The translations under genes were made by a program, and so were the position numbers. DNA of 64,000 nucleotides from Lachnospiraceae bacterium (lineage in GTDB: Bacteria > Bacillota > Clostridia > Lachnospirales > Lachnospiraceae). The notes under the pieces were generated by a model that worked only from the letters and a program-made list of their open reading frames with translations, was not told the origin of the DNA and made no database searches. Position 1 is the stretch's first letter; each line of letters opens with the position of its first letter. Shown piece after piece: positions 44,432-53,993 of this stretch. The stretch spans positions 70,014 to 134,013 of the forward strand of contig JAQUXP010000005.1 of the NCBI GenBank assembly GCA_028692395.1. Reading direction: 5' to 3'.

Positions 44432-46444
44432 CTATTTTTTTCTATGGATTATATCGCCTGCCAGCGACAGCCACTTTCCGGCTGGAGTTGTCCAGACTTC
44501 ACGGTAGGTGGCGATGCAGGCCTGAGGCCAGTAGGGAAGGTCTTCATTGCCTTTTGTCTGAACGCCCACTGGTATCTCTCCCACAGTTTCACCTAAAAGT
44601 GCGGTGTATTCCTGGGCATAACCACTTCCTGCCCCATAAATCAGGGACTGCCGGAAGGGATTTTTCCCAAGCGTCCAGGAAAGCTGATTTTGGGCTATCT
44701 GGATTAATTCCGGGTCTTGAAAATACTTTCCGATCACAGCTGCGGATTTTCCCATGGATAATTGTATTGCTGAATTGCCTCGAAAAGAAAACCATACCGG
44801 GAACATGCGGATACAGTACCCGTCACCCAGATCTATCCCCTGCTCCAACTGTTCCCTGTAGTTTTCCTTTTCCTGCGCAAATGTAGTATTGGGATGGATA
44901 ACAGCAAAGGTTTTGACATCCTCACACTCCGACACATGATAGATTCCTGCCGGAAGCATCCCGTAAGGCGCTGCATAGGAATTCAGATTTTTCAGATACT
45001 CCCCGTGAAGTCTCAGCGCATTTTCACATAGTTTCGCCATTGGCTCCTCCGAGAATGTGCGGCAGACCTGTTCCAGCGCCATGGCAAAGATCTGATCCCG
45101 GGCCTGATGGGAAAAGTGAACGATATGTTTTTTCTCTTCGTCTCTGTAGAAATATCCTCTTAACGGTGGGATTTTCTTCCCCTTTGAAGCGTCTCCCCTC
45201 TCCTGGCAATCCATCACTTTCTGAATATAGGATAAGCTGTCTATTCTGTAGGCCGTGTTGCTTTCGGTCACGTGATATAATCTGGCAGCGGCCAAAGCGG
45301 CTGCTGCATAATACTGAGACAGGCTGGCGCTGGAGGTATGCTCTTCCATATGAGCTTCCTCCACGCCGACCCTTTCAAAACGTTCTCTGGCAAAAGCGTA
45401 ATCTTCTTCTGCCGCTTCCAGCAGTTTCCAGGAAAGCTCCGGATCCATCTGTGCAAATGCCTCTCCTGCCTTTGCTTCCACTGCCGCAAAGATAAAATTT
45501 TCAAAGAAGCGATTATTAACATCCGCAGCTTCATCATCAAAATTTCCCAACAGTCCATCAGTCCATCTGCGAATCGAGGCATTTGCTGCTCGATAACCGT
45601 CTCCAAACCTCATCCGGAGAATATAATCCAGTCCCCAGTTGACTTCCTCCATCATACGAAGATAGAGTCTGGGACTGGAATCCTTAACAGCCAGGGCTGC
45701 GGTAAGGATTCCTTCCGTCACCTCTGCACTTTGGACTGTCTGCTGGGAGACATCTGCCGCAGTATCATAAGAGATACTGCCTTGCTGGCACTTCCATCCA
45801 TGAACAACGTTGGGCTTCACCCGCTGAAGGTAAAGCTCAGCCAGGGAAAAGGTTATGTGATCTCCAGTAGAAACATCCTTTCCGTAGCGATGAATCTCAA
45901 AAGAAATTTCCGTAATTTTATCATGGGCAATGGAGTCAATCTCCCAAAAGCAGGTATTCCACTGATGGTTTTTCAGATTTACTGCATGGAAGCCCTCCCG
46001 GGAATAGGTATCAGGAATCTTTACCGCTCCATCGTTTTTAAATCCCACACGCAGCATCGTGCTGTGAGCCCCCGGACAGTCCGGCTTAATGCGAAAAGCA
46101 ATGCGATTTCCTCCAGACAGCTCCAGACCACTGACATCCAGCCTGGCAATAAAGCTTCCAAAGGTTGTATACTTTCCCGAATTTGCCTGAAAAGAACGCA
46201 TCTCACGGTCCGGCCAATGCTCCGAACGAGCCTGCGTAGAAAGCCGTAATTCCCTATCCGCAAACTCCCTGCTGCCATCCCCCTCAAAGCTCCAGCATTT
46301 CGTATCCCTTCCATCCCAAAGCCTGTGGCTTTCCTCCACTGGCTTATCCCGGTCCTTCTTCTCCAGACTTCTGTCCGCTTCCATCTTCAATGGAAAATGC
46401 ACAAACAGTGACTCCTCCAGCACCTTCTCAAACAATTCCCTCAT
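44432..46444 (-). CDS. GH9-type paralogue 3 with large internal deletion
   Basis: 670 residues, in frame throughout, ATG at 46444. The N-terminal beta-sandwich (about 1-215) and the alpha/alpha domain are clearly related to paralogues 1 and 2, and the acid-containing end NEDLPYWPQACIATYREVW (Glu near 648) is kept. Between them about 115 residues are missing: the Ig-like domain and the catalytic GGWHDAGD loop. HGWKCQQGSISYDTAADVSQQ jumps straight from the first to the last part, leaving only the last Asp of the DAGD motif. It is probably inactive or altered. Last gene of the operon, 15 bp after paralogue 2. Confidence 0.82.
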   Translation of the reverse strand: MRELFEKVLEESLFVHFPLKMEADRSLEKKDRDKPVEESHRLWDGRDTKCWSFEGDGSREFADRELRLSTQARSEHWPDREMRSFQANSGKYTTFGSFIARLDVSGLELSGGNRIAFRIKPDCPGAHSTMLRVGFKNDGAVKIPDTYSREGFHAVNLKNHQWNTCFWEIDSIAHDKITEISFEIHRYGKDVSTGDHITFSLAELYLQRVKPNVVHGWKCQQGSISYDTAADVSQQTVQSAEVTEGILTAALAVKDSSPRLYLRMMEEVNWGLDYILRMRFGDGYRAANASIRRWTDGLLGNFDDEAADVNNRFFENFIFAAVEAKAGEAFAQMDPELSWKLLEAAEEDYAFARERFERVGVEEAHMEEHTSSASLSQYYAAAALAAARLYHVTESNTAYRIDSLSYIQKVMDCQERGDASKGKKIPPLRGYFYRDEEKKHIVHFSHQARDQIFAMALEQVCRTFSEEPMAKLCENALRLHGEYLKNLNSYAAPYGMLPAGIYHVSECEDVKTFAVIHPNTTFAQEKENYREQLEQGIDLGDGYCIRMFPVWFSFRGNSAIQLSMGKSAAVIGKYFQDPELIQIAQNQLSWTLGKNPFRQSLIYGAGSGYAQEYTALLGETVGEIPVGVQTKGNEDLPYWPQACIATYREVWTTPAGKWLSLAGDIIHRKK

Positions 46445-46459
46445 TCCACAACATCCCTT

Positions 46460-48805
46460 TCAGTCTGTCGTCCCATACACCTCCGCCATAATTGACAGCC
46501 ATCTGCCCGCCGGAGTAAGCCATACCTCTTTATAGGTTGCATTATTACCTGAGGGCCAGTAAGGAACATCTTCATTTTCCCGTGTTTCGATTCCCACGGG
46601 CATCTCACCTGTCATCTCTCCCGGATAATTCGCATCCTGCTGGGGATAACGGGATCCTTCCCCATAAATCAGAGACTGACAGAACGGATTTCTCCCGGAC
46701 ATCCAGTAAAGCTGCTCTCTGGCAATCTCCAAAAGCTCCTCATCCTGGAAATATCTTCCCACAATTCCGGCCGCTTTTCCCATGGCAAGCTGAATCGCTG
46801 CATTTCCCCGAAAGGAGAACCACACCGGGAACATCCGGATATAATAACCGCCGCCAAGATCAATACCTGCTTTCAACTGGCTGGCATAGTTCTCTTTTTC
46901 TGTGGCATGATCTACCAGAAGATGCATCACTTCAAAGGTTTTTGCATCTTCAATCTCTGTCATCGCATACAGCCCTGCCGGAATCATCCCATAAGGGGTT
47001 GCGTAGGAATAGATTTCCTTCAGATATGCTCCGTATAACTCCATGGAGGCTTCCCAGTCCGGCTTTTCTTTTGCCTCTGGAAATGCTTTGCACAGTGCTT
47101 CCAAGGCCTGAACAAAGGAATGATCCCTTCCCTGGTGGGTAAAATGTACAATCGCCTGATGTGTCTCATCCCGGTAGAAGAAGCCCTTCATGGGAACGCC
47201 CTTGGTACCCTGTTCCTGGCACGCCATCAGCTTTGCTCCGAAGGCCTTTGCCTCTGCCTCGAATTCGGAATCCTTTTCGTACTGACAGATCGATGCTGCA
47301 GCCCAGACTGCTGCTGCATAATACTGGGATCGCCCGCTGTTCAGGGTATGCTCCCACATAACCGGACGTTCTATCCCCTTTTCCTCAAAGCGGGCTTTGG
47401 CAAAACGAAAATCCTCTCTGGCTGTCTGGACACATTTCCATGCCATATCCACATCAAAATCCTTCAGTGCCAGCGCCGCCTGCGCTTCTACCCCGCCGCA
47501 GAAAAAGTTCTGGAAAGCCTGATTATGCACTCTGGTTTTCACATCGTCACTGTCACCAATCAGACCATTGGTCCAGACTCCCAGGCCTACACTGCTGGCA
47601 CGGTATCCATCTCCAAAGCGGCTCTTTAAAGTAAATTCCAGTCCCCAGATTCCCTCTTCCATCAGACGGTGAGAAAGAATCGGATCATCCTTCACCCGCA
47701 CGGACAGTTCCAGAAGCTCCTGGGCCACCTCTGCGGTCTGAAGCATCTGCTGAGACATATCCCCTGCATCATGCCAGCCGCCTCCAAAGGAAAGAATCTT
47801 ATTCTCATGCTGTGCATACACATCCGTATGGCATTTTCCGTGTTTTCCCGGAACGGGATAGCCACAGCGTTCACAAAAGATGAAGTTCAGGGCTTTCCAG
47901 ATAACACTTTCCATAACCTTTTCACCGATTTCAAAAAGCGGTGTCTGGAGGCTCCCGGCTTTCAGCCGATAATACCCGGGTTGTCTTATTTCCGAAAAAT
48001 CCAGTACGGAAAATCTTGCGTTTCTGTCTTCTGCGACTTTCACCGCTTTACGGAGAACAACCTGCCCCTCTTCGTCGAGAAGCATAAATTCTTTTTCATC
48101 TGTATTGGCCACTGCAAGCTTTCTTCCCTCCAGATAATAACCGGACATGGAATAAGAGATATGATCCTTTTCACACTCCCAGCCAATTTCCTTCTCTGCC
48201 CCGAAAACCTCCTGAAGCTCAAAATCTTTGAAGTAAAACCCAAAATGCGGACCTGTGTAGGTGTCCTGTCCATCCGCATCCATCACGATACGAAGCTCTG
48301 TAACCTTGTCCCTTGGAAGTGCGGCAAACTCCCAGATTACCTGATTCCACTGGTGATTCACCAGATTTACCAGGTGCTGTCCTTCCCGCATATAAGCATC
48401 GGGAATCGGATGCACGCCCTCATTTTTGATATGTACACGAAAGTGCACATTATGGCTGCCCATGGATTCCGGTTTTACCCAAAAGCTGACCCGGTTGTAA
48501 GCCTCCCAGTTTTCTCCCGGAAGGGAAAACAGCAGATGGCTTTGAAATTCTCCCCATTCTCCGCTGGTATCACTCATGGGACGGATTCTTGTAGTAGGTG
48601 CCGTAACGAAAAGTTCTTCGTCCTTTTGTTGTAACCGGCCAATTCCCTGGATAACTGGCAGCGGATCCCCCTTCGTCCAGACACTTCGTCTGTTTAAAAC
48701 CTTTTTTGCTGCCCGCTCCGCCTCAAGAGACTTCTCCTGATGCAGCGGAAGCGGCGAATGAACATAACCGGTCTGGATTAATTCCTGTTTAAAGCTTTCA
48801 AGCAT
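46460..48805 (-). CDS. GH9-type glycoside hydrolase, paralogue 2
   Basis: 781 residues from the ATG at 48805, spaced well from GGGAGGA; a TTG start five codons upstream overlaps that site. No signal peptide. Domains as in paralogue 1: beta-sandwich (about 1-205), Ig-like (about 215-300), catalytic domain with GGGWHDAGDMSQQ (about 340-350) and NATYKEVWLTPAGRWL (Glu near 757). All expected GH9 residues are present. In this operon its likely substrate is the oligosaccharide taken up by importer 2. Gap to the SIS gene is 32 bp. Confidence 0.85.
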   Translation of the reverse strand: MLESFKQELIQTGYVHSPLPLHQEKSLEAERAAKKVLNRRSVWTKGDPLPVIQGIGRLQQKDEELFVTAPTTRIRPMSDTSGEWGEFQSHLLFSLPGENWEAYNRVSFWVKPESMGSHNVHFRVHIKNEGVHPIPDAYMREGQHLVNLVNHQWNQVIWEFAALPRDKVTELRIVMDADGQDTYTGPHFGFYFKDFELQEVFGAEKEIGWECEKDHISYSMSGYYLEGRKLAVANTDEKEFMLLDEEGQVVLRKAVKVAEDRNARFSVLDFSEIRQPGYYRLKAGSLQTPLFEIGEKVMESVIWKALNFIFCERCGYPVPGKHGKCHTDVYAQHENKILSFGGGWHDAGDMSQQMLQTAEVAQELLELSVRVKDDPILSHRLMEEGIWGLEFTLKSRFGDGYRASSVGLGVWTNGLIGDSDDVKTRVHNQAFQNFFCGGVEAQAALALKDFDVDMAWKCVQTAREDFRFAKARFEEKGIERPVMWEHTLNSGRSQYYAAAVWAAASICQYEKDSEFEAEAKAFGAKLMACQEQGTKGVPMKGFFYRDETHQAIVHFTHQGRDHSFVQALEALCKAFPEAKEKPDWEASMELYGAYLKEIYSYATPYGMIPAGLYAMTEIEDAKTFEVMHLLVDHATEKENYASQLKAGIDLGGGYYIRMFPVWFSFRGNAAIQLAMGKAAGIVGRYFQDEELLEIAREQLYWMSGRNPFCQSLIYGEGSRYPQQDANYPGEMTGEMPVGIETRENEDVPYWPSGNNATYKEVWLTPAGRWLSIMAEVYGTTD

Positions 48806-48837
48806 ATCTGTTCCTCCCAAGACAGGATGTCTGTCTC

Positions 48838-49911
48838 CTATTTTTCGCTGTGTGTGCTGAAGTAGCTGTTCATCACACTGTGATCGGTAGGCTTCAGCAG
48901 ATCTCTGCCCCCGTCAATTGTCAGGAAATATGCCATGGTCTGTGGTACAGCTGAGAACTCCAGACACTGGAACTCTCCACCTTTGATATCCAGCAGAAGA
49001 TCCTTGTCATCTGCAACCTTTGTGCCGATAACCAGACCATTGTGGAAGACCTCCTTCATATATCTGGCAAGAGAGAGCGCCTTGTCGGACTCACTTCCCC
49101 CATCATTGAAGACTACTACACAGTGATTGACATCATAGCCATAATTTGGTCCATGGAGTCCTTCCTCCAGCTCATATCCAATAGAGATTACCTGAGGCAT
49201 CTCCCAGAACTTCACTGCACTTTCCATAGCCAGTCCTGCCAGCATTCCTGCTCCTGTAAAGATGATACATCTGGAACGCATCAGCTGACGCTTGTTATTC
49301 TCAACCCATTCATGGGCCTGCTCCGTAATTACTTTGTGGCTTTCGGGCACCCGTGCTGCCTGTTTTTGCAGCTCCTGATAGGTCTCCATGGTAATATTAC
49401 CACTGATCAGACCATATTTCAAAGCCATGAGCATCTGACACAGCACACTTGCCGTATATCCGATGGTACGCATACCGTATTCTTCCGGACCACAGTTGAG
49501 ACAGATGTGGCAGGGAGAGATCTGGGCAAGCCTGGTATCATCCGCTTCTGTCATGCTGACGCAGAGATATCCCAGGGCTTTCAGCTTCTCCATAACCTGG
49601 CATACCACACTGGAGGTTCCGGTCTGAGAGGTAAAGACATAGAGTGCATGAGGATTGTAGACATGACCTCCCTTGATATAATCATTGGGATATACCACCT
49701 TGGTACGAACTCCGGCATACTTTTCCACAAAAGACTGCGAAGTCAGTGCTACCGTGTTAGAGGTACCGGAACCGATGAATACAATCTCATCAATCTCATT
49801 TACCTGATCCTTGATGTACCCTTCGAAGGATGCAAATGCATCATCCTGTTTTGTCAGAATATTCTCAATAACAGATGGAATTCTTTTAATACAATCATAT
49901 AATGTAACCAT
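48838..49911 (-). CDS. SIS-domain sugar isomerase/deaminase-like protein
   Basis: 357 residues, ATG at 49911 behind AAGGAG. Two SIS domains: the first with EIVFIGSGTSNTVALTSQ and FTSQTGTSSVV, the second with IIFTGAGMLAGLAMESAVKFWEM and the GlmS-like ISIGYELEEGLHGPNYG, whose Glu and His are candidate catalytic residues. There is no glutaminase domain, so it resembles FrlB/AgaS-type isomerase-deaminases acting on amino-sugar or amino-acid-sugar phosphates. It may do for this operon what NagB does for the first. Confidence 0.85.
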   Translation of the reverse strand: MVTLYDCIKRIPSVIENILTKQDDAFASFEGYIKDQVNEIDEIVFIGSGTSNTVALTSQSFVEKYAGVRTKVVYPNDYIKGGHVYNPHALYVFTSQTGTSSVVCQVMEKLKALGYLCVSMTEADDTRLAQISPCHICLNCGPEEYGMRTIGYTASVLCQMLMALKYGLISGNITMETYQELQKQAARVPESHKVITEQAHEWVENNKRQLMRSRCIIFTGAGMLAGLAMESAVKFWEMPQVISIGYELEEGLHGPNYGYDVNHCVVVFNDGGSESDKALSLARYMKEVFHNGLVIGTKVADDKDLLLDIKGGEFQCLEFSAVPQTMAYFLTIDGGRDLLKPTDHSVMNSYFSTHSEK

Positions 49912-49926
49912 AGTTTTCTCCTTTTC

Positions 49927-50871
49927 TTATCGCTGCTTTGATTCATCATATTGCTGCTGGTATCCAAGTCCAATCGTGGCTGCACCCATCAGACCTGCAT
50001 AGGCCGGATCCAGTCCGGTCAGCACAACTCCCCGCTCCAGGTGCTGCTTTGCCTTGGGCAGCACTGCATCTTGAACCCTCTTTAACAGGGTTCCGTTGCT
50101 GATCAGTCCACCGCCTAAGACCACAATCTCCGGTGAAAGCACACAGGTGAGATTGGAAATCATCAGTGCATTCATCCTTACCATATCATCTAAAATCTGT
50201 GCCGCCATGGCGTCTCCCTGTTCGGCCGCCTGGAAGACATCCCAGCCGGTTACACCGGATTCCACACGGTTTTTCAGCAGGCTGTCCGGATACTTCTCCA
50301 GCAAAAGCTTTGCCTGACTTCGTATCCCCATACCGGAAGCCAGCATCTCCACATGGGGCCCCTGACCGTCGGTAAAGTTCATAAATCCAATCTCTCCGGC
50401 AAAGCCGTCCGTACCCCGGATCACCTTGCCGTTGGCGATGACTCCCGCTGCCAGGCCGGTTCCAACATTGATATAAACCATATTTTTGCATTTCCGGCCG
50501 GCTCCGAACTGATTCTCCGCCATAACTGTACACTTTACATCATTGTCTATAAAGCAGCGGATTTTCAGTTCCTTCTCTATCTTTTCCACTACTGCCACTT
50601 CCGTGTCTTCCACGCCCAGCTTCTTCCAGATTCCCTTCACCGGATCGATGATTCCATTGATACCGATTCCAATCTGTGGGGGACGTGTGCCGGATAACCA
50701 GCCAATCTGCTTTTCATATTCCTTCACGCCACAGATCAGCTTTTCCATAATTGCTTCTTTACTGATTCCACCGGTCTCAAAGCGAAGCTTACTGATGATT
50801 TTTCCCTCTGCTGTTACTTCTGCTATCAGCATCTTCGTTCCGCCGATGTCTGCTGCAATACAAGTTTTCAT
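49927..50871 (-). CDS. ROK family kinase lacking the zinc motif
   Basis: 314 residues, ATG at 50871. ADIGGTKMLIAEV, GIGINGIIDP, FIDNDVKCTVMAE, NVGTGLAAGVI and VVLGGGLISNG are intact. The block that normally reads GExGH followed by Cys-x-Cys...GC is here GEIGFMNFTDGQGPHVEML: the His and all zinc cysteines are missing. ROK proteins without zinc exist and can still be kinases, so activity is possible but needs proof. It probably phosphorylates a sugar from the neighbouring hydrolases. Confidence 0.85.
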   Translation of the reverse strand: MKTCIAADIGGTKMLIAEVTAEGKIISKLRFETGGISKEAIMEKLICGVKEYEKQIGWLSGTRPPQIGIGINGIIDPVKGIWKKLGVEDTEVAVVEKIEKELKIRCFIDNDVKCTVMAENQFGAGRKCKNMVYINVGTGLAAGVIANGKVIRGTDGFAGEIGFMNFTDGQGPHVEMLASGMGIRSQAKLLLEKYPDSLLKNRVESGVTGWDVFQAAEQGDAMAAQILDDMVRMNALMISNLTCVLSPEIVVLGGGLISNGTLLKRVQDAVLPKAKQHLERGVVLTGLDPAYAGLMGAATIGLGYQQQYDESKQR

Positions 50872-50891
50872 CCCTACACCTCTTTTACTTA

Positions 50892-52241
50892 TTATAGATG
50901 ATTCATGTTATGAACCCAATTTCCTTTTCGGATTCTCCATTCACTGGTGAATACCTTGATCACCTGATCACATTTCAGGCAGGAATAGACCACTGCCACC
51001 GGTGCATGAAACAAAAAGGCAGTCAGGAATCCAAGGGGAACGGTAAAGCCCCACAGAAAGATCAGATCATTTGCCATCTGGAATTTTACATCTCCTCCGC
51101 CTCTTAACAATCCCATCATATTCGTGGACTGAAGCTGCTGGAAGGGCAGAATCACCATGTTGATGATAAGCAGCTGCCTGCAGTACTCCATGGTAACTCC
51201 CTGGATATGATAGATCTGCGGCACAAAAGGAATCAACAGAAATACCAGTCCACTGGAGATCAGTCCCATCACCACTGACAGGATCTGAAAATATCTTTTC
51301 AGCGGTTTGATTGCCTCATAACGTTCCTCACCTATGGTATTTCCGATGATCACACAGGCCGCCGCTGCGATTCCCTGACAGATTACGGTAGTCAGCTGGG
51401 TAACAGAACCACCCACACTGTTGGCAGATACGATATCATTTCCCAGCCTTCCCAGTACAACTGCCTGGGCTGATACACCCAGTGCCCAAAACATCTCATT
51501 ACAGATGACCGGGATACTGGTCATAAAGAAGATTTTGCAGATACTCTTGTCGAGATGACGCATCTTATGTATGCGGATCTTGATCTTATCCTCTTTCCAG
51601 TAGGTGTAGTAAAGGATAATCAAAAACTCACCCATACGTGCCAGCAGTGTAGCGATTGCGGCACCCTCTACTCCCAGTGCAGGACAGCCAAAATGTCCCT
51701 CAATCAGCAGATAATTTCCGCTGACATTGATAATCAGAGATACAATTGCCGAATACAGGCAGATGTTTACACTTCGCACTGAGCGAAGTACCCCTGTGGT
51801 AATATTGGAAATCGTGTAGAACAGATAAGACCACACCACGATTTTCAGATATTTTGATCCCAGGTCAATAGCCTCTGCATCCGGTGTATAGATTTTCATA
51901 ACACCTTTGGGAAAGAAAATCACAACTGCCATTAATAAAAGGATAAAGACCATGGCTACCCGATAGGTATAGGCCAGTACCTTATGAATTCTCTCAACAT
52001 CTCCCTTTCCCCACGCCTGCGAAACCAGCACACTTGCTCCGGCTGCAATACCCGGTATGGTAAGTGCCACGATAAAAAAAATCTGATTTGCCTGGGATAC
52101 CCCCGCCAGGGCCGCAGTTCCAAGTTTTCCTACCATCACGGTATCAACAAGGTTTACCAGATATCCCAGCATTCCCTGCAGCGCAAGAGGCACTGCAATG
52201 CCCAGGACAGTTCTGGATAACTGCTTTTTATCTGTCTCCAT
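50892..52241 (-). CDS. MATE family transporter in the sugar operon
   Basis: 449 residues from the ATG at 52241, spaced from GGGGGAAG; a GTG lies one codon upstream. Twelve membrane segments, opening QLSRTVLGIAVPLALQGMLGYLVNLVDTVMVGKLGTAALAGVSQANQI. It lies between the binding-protein gene (105 bp upstream) and the ROK gene (20 bp downstream), so it is probably co-transcribed. A multidrug-type exporter inside a glycan operon suggests export of a side product or of a glycan-linked aglycone (inference). Confidence 0.9.
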   Translation of the reverse strand: METDKKQLSRTVLGIAVPLALQGMLGYLVNLVDTVMVGKLGTAALAGVSQANQIFFIVALTIPGIAAGASVLVSQAWGKGDVERIHKVLAYTYRVAMVFILLLMAVVIFFPKGVMKIYTPDAEAIDLGSKYLKIVVWSYLFYTISNITTGVLRSVRSVNICLYSAIVSLIINVSGNYLLIEGHFGCPALGVEGAAIATLLARMGEFLIILYYTYWKEDKIKIRIHKMRHLDKSICKIFFMTSIPVICNEMFWALGVSAQAVVLGRLGNDIVSANSVGGSVTQLTTVICQGIAAAACVIIGNTIGEERYEAIKPLKRYFQILSVVMGLISSGLVFLLIPFVPQIYHIQGVTMEYCRQLLIINMVILPFQQLQSTNMMGLLRGGGDVKFQMANDLIFLWGFTVPLGFLTAFLFHAPVAVVYSCLKCDQVIKVFTSEWRIRKGNWVHNMNHL

Positions 52242-52348
52242 CACTTTCTTCCCCCTCGTCTTTTGCGAGTCCGCTTTCCAAAAAACACCACGGGGCAGGG
52301 CAAAATTCCTTTCTCCTGCCCTGCCCCTGCAGTTTCTGACTTTCTCCG

Positions 52349-53959
52349 TTATTCCGGACGGAACAACTTCTTAGCCTCAGAAAGTCTTGGTGCCATGAAC
52401 TCTGCCAGAGAATCTACCTTCAGATCATCTAACTGATTCTCAAATTCTGTGTAATTTTTTTCGAACTCACTGTCATCTGCGGACAGGATTACTTTTGCCT
52501 GGCCGGTTTTGATGTAATCCACCATCTTGTCATAGGTTACTTTATATTCTCCATCAGAGGTCTTTGGCGTAGCATATACATACCATTCCTCATTATCATA
52601 GCTCTCCCGAATAGCATCATTTGTTGCCTGATACTGCTCCGGCTGTACTGCACAGCGTGCCTCTGCTTCAAGAATCTTGGAGCCTCCAAAATAGAAGTTG
52701 GTATTGTAAAGATCGGTGTTGGTATTATCCTCGATGGATTTCTGCCACTCCTCACTGAATACCGGCAGTCCTCTGTCATCCAGTGTATAATCGATTCCTT
52801 CTCTGCCCCACTGCGTCAGCTTCTGTCCTTCATCGGAGAATAAGAACTGCATCAGGCGGATGGATGCTTCCGGATTCTTGTTGTTCTTTGTAATAAATGT
52901 ACCGCACCAGCCAATCTCAGAGTTGATCAGCGGATAATCAGATAACGGTGCCAGCTCTGCAAGGTCTGCATCCGGTACCTTTTCCTTTAATCCCGGTAGG
53001 ATCTCAGATCCTGTTCCCTGTGTGTTTCCTACAATGGCAAAGGCCTTGTCACTGGACATTGCTGCCTGTGCATCTGCGGACTCCCAGGAGAAGTTATCGG
53101 CATTGATGTAGCCTTTCTGATACAGGCTGTTACAATATTTCAGGTAGTTGTAATATTCTTCAGTTTTTGCTGTGATATCACAGGTTCCGTCATCATTTAA
53201 TACAAAGTCCTGTAAGGTACAGTTGTTCCAGGTTTTAAAAGGATCCAGTGTCCAGGTAGTCACTGCGAATACAAGCGGCGTAACCTCCGGCCATTTTTCC
53301 TTTACCTGAGCAAATACGTTGTCCAGATCATCCAGGTTCTTAATCTCCGGATTGCCCAGCTCCTTTAACATATCAGTACGATACTGAACCGTGGCTACCA
53401 TAGGAACCGCTCTGGTTTTCTTCCAGTCCTCATTGGAAGAGGCATGGGAGAAGGTGAAGTAATAGTGATCGTCCTCTGAGAATGCCTTGGCATTTACCTG
53501 ATGTGCCTGGTCAATATCCCAGTCCACATGGTACTTGTCAATCAGTTCGTCATAAGAATAACAGATATTCGGGTCAGACAGCGTATCCATCATCTGACTG
53601 GTAAAAACCAGATCCGGCAGTTCACCGGAGGATGCCATAACACCCAGCTGTGTATAATCGGTTGCCTTGGTTGGTACAAGCTTAATACCGGTTCTCTTTG
53701 TGATCTCATCCGGGATCGCACCGGTAAAGCTCTCTGTTCCGTACCATGTATGATTCAAAAACACCGTAAGCTCGATAGGATTTTCCGGATCGCCAATCAT
53801 CCACGGATTATCCGGATCCTCACCCTTTTTCACCACCGTTCCTGCCGAGGTCTGGTCTTTTGCATCACTCCCCTTTGCATCACCACCGCAGCCCATAAGG
53901 CCAGGTGCAACCATGGCTACTGCCAGTACTGCTGCTGTTAACTTCTTCATTCTTTTCAT
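52349..53959 (-). CDS. Solute-binding lipoprotein of sugar importer 2
   Basis: 536 residues. MKRMKKLTAAVLAVAMVAPGLMGC is a lipoprotein signal with the modified Cys at 24. The mature part (NPIELTVFLNHTWYGTESFTGAIPDEITKRTGIKL...) is a large oligosaccharide-binding type related to, but distinct from, the protein of importer 1. It captures the substrate outside the cell. ATG at 53959 behind GAGGG; permease genes lie 34 bp upstream. Confidence 0.9.
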   Translation of the reverse strand: MKRMKKLTAAVLAVAMVAPGLMGCGGDAKGSDAKDQTSAGTVVKKGEDPDNPWMIGDPENPIELTVFLNHTWYGTESFTGAIPDEITKRTGIKLVPTKATDYTQLGVMASSGELPDLVFTSQMMDTLSDPNICYSYDELIDKYHVDWDIDQAHQVNAKAFSEDDHYYFTFSHASSNEDWKKTRAVPMVATVQYRTDMLKELGNPEIKNLDDLDNVFAQVKEKWPEVTPLVFAVTTWTLDPFKTWNNCTLQDFVLNDDGTCDITAKTEEYYNYLKYCNSLYQKGYINADNFSWESADAQAAMSSDKAFAIVGNTQGTGSEILPGLKEKVPDADLAELAPLSDYPLINSEIGWCGTFITKNNKNPEASIRLMQFLFSDEGQKLTQWGREGIDYTLDDRGLPVFSEEWQKSIEDNTNTDLYNTNFYFGGSKILEAEARCAVQPEQYQATNDAIRESYDNEEWYVYATPKTSDGEYKVTYDKMVDYIKTGQAKVILSADDSEFEKNYTEFENQLDDLKVDSLAEFMAPRLSEAKKLFRPE

Positions 53960-53993
53960 AGCTTCCCTCTTTTCTTTTTTATAAAAATGCGTT

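Noticed and set aside
47669..48634. 321-codon plus-strand frame opposite GH9-type paralogue 2
   Set aside because: Antisense shadow; the minus-strand frame has intact GH9 motifs and conserved context.
49042..49902. 286-codon plus-strand frame opposite the SIS gene
   Set aside because: Antisense shadow without a ribosome site; the minus strand encodes clear SIS motifs.
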